Assembly: GCA_903907175.1 (NCBI GenBank)
Contig: CAIVNB010000064.1
Location: forward strand, 1 to 16,679
DNA length: 16,679 nucleotides
Reading direction: 5' to 3'
DNA from: an uncultured bacterium
Lineage (GTDB): Bacteria > Patescibacteriota > Minisyncoccia > Phycocordibacterales > UBA9973
The notes beneath the pieces were generated by a model. That model searched no databases. It saw nothing but the letters and a program-made list of their open reading frames with translations, and had not been told where the DNA came from. Below, piece by piece: positions 13,782 through 16,679 of this stretch. The first letter of the stretch is position 1, and the number at the start of each line of letters is the position of its first letter. The position numbers were made by a program, and so were the translations under genes.

Positions 13782-14823
13782 ATTAATTTTAAAAAGTGGT
13801 GAAATTATACAAGGTCGTTCTTTTGGAGCACCAATATCTTCATCGGGTGAAGTTGTTTTTGCAACAGGTATGGTAGGCTACCCCGAAGCCTTAACTGATC
13901 CATCATTCCGTGGTCAGATTTTAGTTTTAACGTCTCCAATGATAGGGAATTACGGAATACCAAGCAAAGAACATTGGGAATCAGATAAAATACAAATAGC
14001 AGGGCTTGTTGTATGTAATTACATAGATACACCATCACACCATGCATCGAAGGAAACTTTAGGAAAATGGTTAAAGAGATTTAATATCCCTGCACTTGAA
14101 ATAAAAGGGACTAGAGATCTAGCTCAAAAATTAAGAACTCATGGAGTAATTTTAGGAAAAATAATTTGTGGGAAAAATAATATAAATTTTGAAGATCCAA
14201 ATACCCGAAACTTAGTTGCCGAAGTTTCAACAAAAGAAATTTGGACAGAAGGAGAAGGCAAAAAAAGTATAGTTGTCATAGATTGTGGTGTGAAATTAAA
14301 TATAGTACGACAATTAGCAAAAAGAGGATTAAAAGTCGTAGTTGTTCCTTGGGATACTGATGTTATGAAACTCCCTTTCCCTTTTTCGGCAGTGGTGATT
14401 TCAAATGGACCCGGAGATCCAACAAAAGTACATACCACTATTTTAAATGTTAAAAAAATTCTAACTAAAAAGATTCCAATATTTGGAATATGTCTTGGCA
14501 ATCAAATTATTGCGCTTGCTTCTGGTGGAACTACTTACAAACTCAAGTTTGGCCACAGAAGCCAAAATCAGCCATGCGTATTAACAAGTACAAATAAATG
14601 TTATCTTACAACTCAAAATCATGGTTTTGCAATCAAAAAAGTTCCAAAAGATTTTCGAGAGTGGTTTTATAATGCAAATGACTTAACTAATGAAGGAATT
14701 ATTCATAAAAGTTTGCCATTTATGTCAGTTCAATTTCACCCAGAAAGTTCTCCAGGGCCACTTGATACGGATTGGGTGTTCGATTGTTTTTTGAAAAAAG
14801 CTAAGATTAATACCAAAAAGTAA
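13771..14823 (+). CDS. carA: Carbamoyl-phosphate synthase small subunit (glutaminase)
   Basis: 350 residues. Hydrolyses glutamine and passes ammonia to CarB. The N-terminal CPSase_sm domain shows GEVVFATGMVGYPEALTDPS (26-45) and IGNYGIP (58-64). The class I glutaminase domain shows SNGPGDP (211-217), the nucleophile Cys241 in FGICLGNQ, RSQNQP (263-268), QNHGFA (282-287) and the catalytic HPE with His323 and Glu325. The triad is complete, so glutamine use is expected. Long stretches read like the N-terminal part of eukaryotic CAD. Starts inside the 3' end of pyrC (11 bp overlap) and ends three bases before carB. Confidence 0.96.
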   Translation: MQNKLILKSGEIIQGRSFGAPISSSGEVVFATGMVGYPEALTDPSFRGQILVLTSPMIGNYGIPSKEHWESDKIQIAGLVVCNYIDTPSHHASKETLGKWLKRFNIPALEIKGTRDLAQKLRTHGVILGKIICGKNNINFEDPNTRNLVAEVSTKEIWTEGEGKKSIVVIDCGVKLNIVRQLAKRGLKVVVVPWDTDVMKLPFPFSAVVISNGPGDPTKVHTTILNVKKILTKKIPIFGICLGNQIIALASGGTTYKLKFGHRSQNQPCVLTSTNKCYLTTQNHGFAIKKVPKDFREWFYNANDLTNEGIIHKSLPFMSVQFHPESSPGPLDTDWVFDCFLKKAKINTKK

Positions 14824-14826
14824 AAT

Positions 14827-16679
14827 ATGAAAAATATTAAAAAATATAAAAAAATATTAGTCCTTGGTTCTGGTGCGCTGAAAATTGGAGAAGCAGGGGA
14901 GTTTGATTACAGCGGAAGTCAAGCGATCAAAGCTTTAAAAGAAGAAAAAATAAAAGTTATTTTGGTAAATCCCAACATTGCAACATTTCAAACATCAAAA
15001 GATCTTGCTGATGAAGTATATTTTTTGCCAGTGAATGAATATTTCGTAGAGCGTGTTATAAAAAAAGAAAGACCAGATGGAATCATGTTGTCATTTGGAG
15101 GACAAACTGCACTAAATTGTGGATTAGAATTATATAAGAAGGGAGTTTTTAAAAAATATAATATAGCAGTACTCGGTACTCCAGTAAAATCTATTACCTT
15201 AACAGAAGACAGACAATTTTTTGCAGAACATTTACGAAGTATCGATATACCAGTCCCACCAAGTGGTTCTGCCACAACGTTTGTAGAGGCAAAAATCATT
15301 GCAGATAGAATTGGTTTTCCTCTAATGGTGCGTGCTGCTTATGCGCTGGGAGGACAAAAATCGGGAGTTGCTACAAATCATGCACAGCTAAAAACTATTG
15401 TAGAAGGAGCGCTTGCCATTTCTCCGCAAGTTTTAATTGAGAAATATTTATATCATTTTAAAGAAATAGAGTATGAGGTTGTGCGTGATAAATATAATAA
15501 TACTGTTACCGTATGTAATATGGAAAATCTTGATCCACTTGGTATTCATACTGGAGATTCAATAGTTGTTGCTCCAAGTCAGACACTTTCAAATCTCGAG
15601 TATCATAAACTGCGAGAATCAAGTATTAAAATTGTTCAGAGTTTAAATATTGTTGGCGAGTGCAATGTTCAATATGCACTGAATCCTAATCCACAAAATG
15701 GCAAACTGGATTATTATGTTATTGAAGTGAATGCTAGACTTTCTCGTTCTAGTGCACTTGCTTCAAAAGCTACGGGTTACCCGCTTGCTTATGTTGCAGC
15801 AAAACTTGCACTTGGCAAAAGCCTACTTGAAATACAAAATAAAATTACAGAAGTTACCCAAAGTTTTTTTGAGCCAGCTCTTGATTATATTGTAGTTAAA
15901 ATTCCTCGTTGGGATTTAGATAAATTTAAAGGAGTAGAACTTGAAATAGGTTCTGCCATGAAATCAGTTGGAGAAGTTATGGCCATAGGAAGAAGTTTCG
16001 AAGAAGCATTGCAAAAAGCTATACGCATGCAATCAGGCCAAATAGATAGTATTACAGATAATAATTTTGTAGATAATAAAGAATTAAGGGAATTATTATC
16101 AAAACCAACTTCAAAAAGAATTTTCGCGGTAGTTTTTTTAATTAAAAAGGGTATATCTTTAGAACATATTCATAAAAAAACTGGCATTGATTTATGGTTT
16201 TTGTATAGGATTAAAGCCATTGTAGATGCAGAAAAAAGTTTTGAGACTCATAAAAAACTTACCTATGATGTACTATTAGATTTGAAACAATTAGGTTTTT
16301 CTGATAAAAAAATTGGTAGACTGTGCGGTAAAACTGAATTTCAAATTAGAAAAATTAGAAAACAGAAGAAAATTTTACCATCAATATTTCAGATTGATAC
16401 ACTGGCTGGAGAGATTCCTGCCAAAACGAATTATCTTTATCTTACTTATCATGGAAGTCACAACGACGTATCACCACTTGGTAAATATGCAATTATAGTA
16501 TTAGGTAGTGGACCATACCATATTGGTTCAAGTGTAGAATTTGATTGGTCTTGTGTTCACACTGCTATGGCATTACGGAAATACAAAAAAGAATCAATTA
16601 TTATAAATTGCAATCCAGAAACAGTTTCTACAGATTATGATATGTCTGATCGTCTTTACTTCGAAGATATCTCTTTTGA
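14827..16679 (+). CDS. carB: Carbamoyl-phosphate synthase large subunit, 3' end cut by window edge
   Basis: 617 codons are present of about 1070 for the family. The frame has no stop; the final TGA of the window is out of frame. CarB makes carbamoyl phosphate from bicarbonate, ammonia and two ATP. Visible: first pre-ATP-grasp LGSGALKIGEAGEFDYSG (13-30), LSFGGQTALNCG (90-101), the first ATP-grasp with VRAAYALGG and EIEYEVVRD, VIEVNARLSRSSALASKATG, then the oligomerisation domain (PTSKRIFAVV, TGIDLWFLYRI), then the second pre-ATP-grasp (VLGSGPYHIGSSVEFDW, NPETVSTDYDMSDRLYF). The glycine-rich loop of the first ATP-grasp reads GGQKSG (175-180), with Lys178 where a glycine is usual. It follows carA by three bases, with no Shine-Dalgarno sequence. 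The sequence closely resembles eukaryotic and, from memory, Bacteroidota enzymes. Confidence 0.96.
   Translation, partial: MKNIKKYKKILVLGSGALKIGEAGEFDYSGSQAIKALKEEKIKVILVNPNIATFQTSKDLADEVYFLPVNEYFVERVIKKERPDGIMLSFGGQTALNCGLELYKKGVFKKYNIAVLGTPVKSITLTEDRQFFAEHLRSIDIPVPPSGSATTFVEAKIIADRIGFPLMVRAAYALGGQKSGVATNHAQLKTIVEGALAISPQVLIEKYLYHFKEIEYEVVRDKYNNTVTVCNMENLDPLGIHTGDSIVVAPSQTLSNLEYHKLRESSIKIVQSLNIVGECNVQYALNPNPQNGKLDYYVIEVNARLSRSSALASKATGYPLAYVAAKLALGKSLLEIQNKITEVTQSFFEPALDYIVVKIPRWDLDKFKGVELEIGSAMKSVGEVMAIGRSFEEALQKAIRMQSGQIDSITDNNFVDNKELRELLSKPTSKRIFAVVFLIKKGISLEHIHKKTGIDLWFLYRIKAIVDAEKSFETHKKLTYDVLLDLKQLGFSDKKIGRLCGKTEFQIRKIRKQKKILPSIFQIDTLAGEIPAKTNYLYLTYHGSHNDVSPLGKYAIIVLGSGPYHIGSSVEFDWSCVHTAMALRKYKKESIIINCNPETVSTDYDMSDRLYFEDISF

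Noticed and set aside
14139..14501. Antisense open frame of 120 codons inside carA
   Set aside because: Lies wholly opposite a well-supported gene, has no promoter and no recognisable domain; a product of biased codon use.
16677..16679. TGA at the very end of the window as the carB stop
   Set aside because: It is out of frame. The carB frame reads through Phe at 16675-16677 and leaves GA at the edge; the family needs about 450 more residues.
1..16679. CRISPR array, insertion sequence, integrase or restriction genes
   Set aside because: No direct repeats with regular spacing, no terminal inverted repeats flanking a transposase, and every long frame is a conserved housekeeping gene.

Overview
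This is an AT-rich, gene-dense bacterial chromosomal segment with no mobile element, CRISPR array or phage gene. It carries 12 conserved protein genes, one tRNA and one probable leader peptide. Short intergenic gaps, compact proteins (FtsQ-like, DprA without an N-terminal domain, a Rel protein cut off after TGS) and an almost complete lack of Shine-Dalgarno sequences suggest a streamlined genome. My best guess is a Patescibacteria/CPR (Parcubacteria-like) lineage, but this rests on overall style and not on a marker tree. TGA is an ordinary stop here (the dus gene ends in TGA), so the recoded Gracilibacteria/Absconditabacteria are unlikely.

Layout. (1) Bases 1-958, plus strand: purC, whose frame is open to the left edge. 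(2) Bases 936-3489, minus strand: tRNA-Leu(CAA), then a MurA with an N-terminal XRE helix-turn-helix, then miaA overlapping murA by one base. (3) Bases 3574-4602, plus strand: parB without a parA neighbour. (4) Bases 4604-9223, minus strand: dprA-topA, a classical neighbour pair, then a bifunctional Rel/SpoT gene with its own promoter. (5) Bases 9274-12417, plus strand: serS, an ftsQ-like gene and a dus gene, packed with 1-2 base gaps. (6) Bases 12418-12551: a promoter, a 22-codon leader ORF, a U-rich tract and a strong terminator. (7) Bases 12552 to the right edge, plus strand: pyrC-carA-carB, the first steps of de novo pyrimidine synthesis; carB runs off the window.

Three things stand out. 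First, MurA is fused to a DNA-binding domain, and its own promoter holds a perfect 9+9 bp inverted repeat between -35 and -10, which suggests an enzyme that represses its own gene. Second, the pyr genes follow a leader ORF / U-tract / terminator arrangement that matches the logic of the E. coli pyrBI UTP-sensitive attenuator. Third, at least five promoters place the -10 hexamer only 6-8 bases before the start codon, which implies leaderless mRNAs and corrects some gene starts. In addition, CarA, CarB and PyrC resemble the domains of eukaryotic CAD, and PurC resembles the plant-type enzyme. All promoter and regulatory calls come from reading the sequence by eye.
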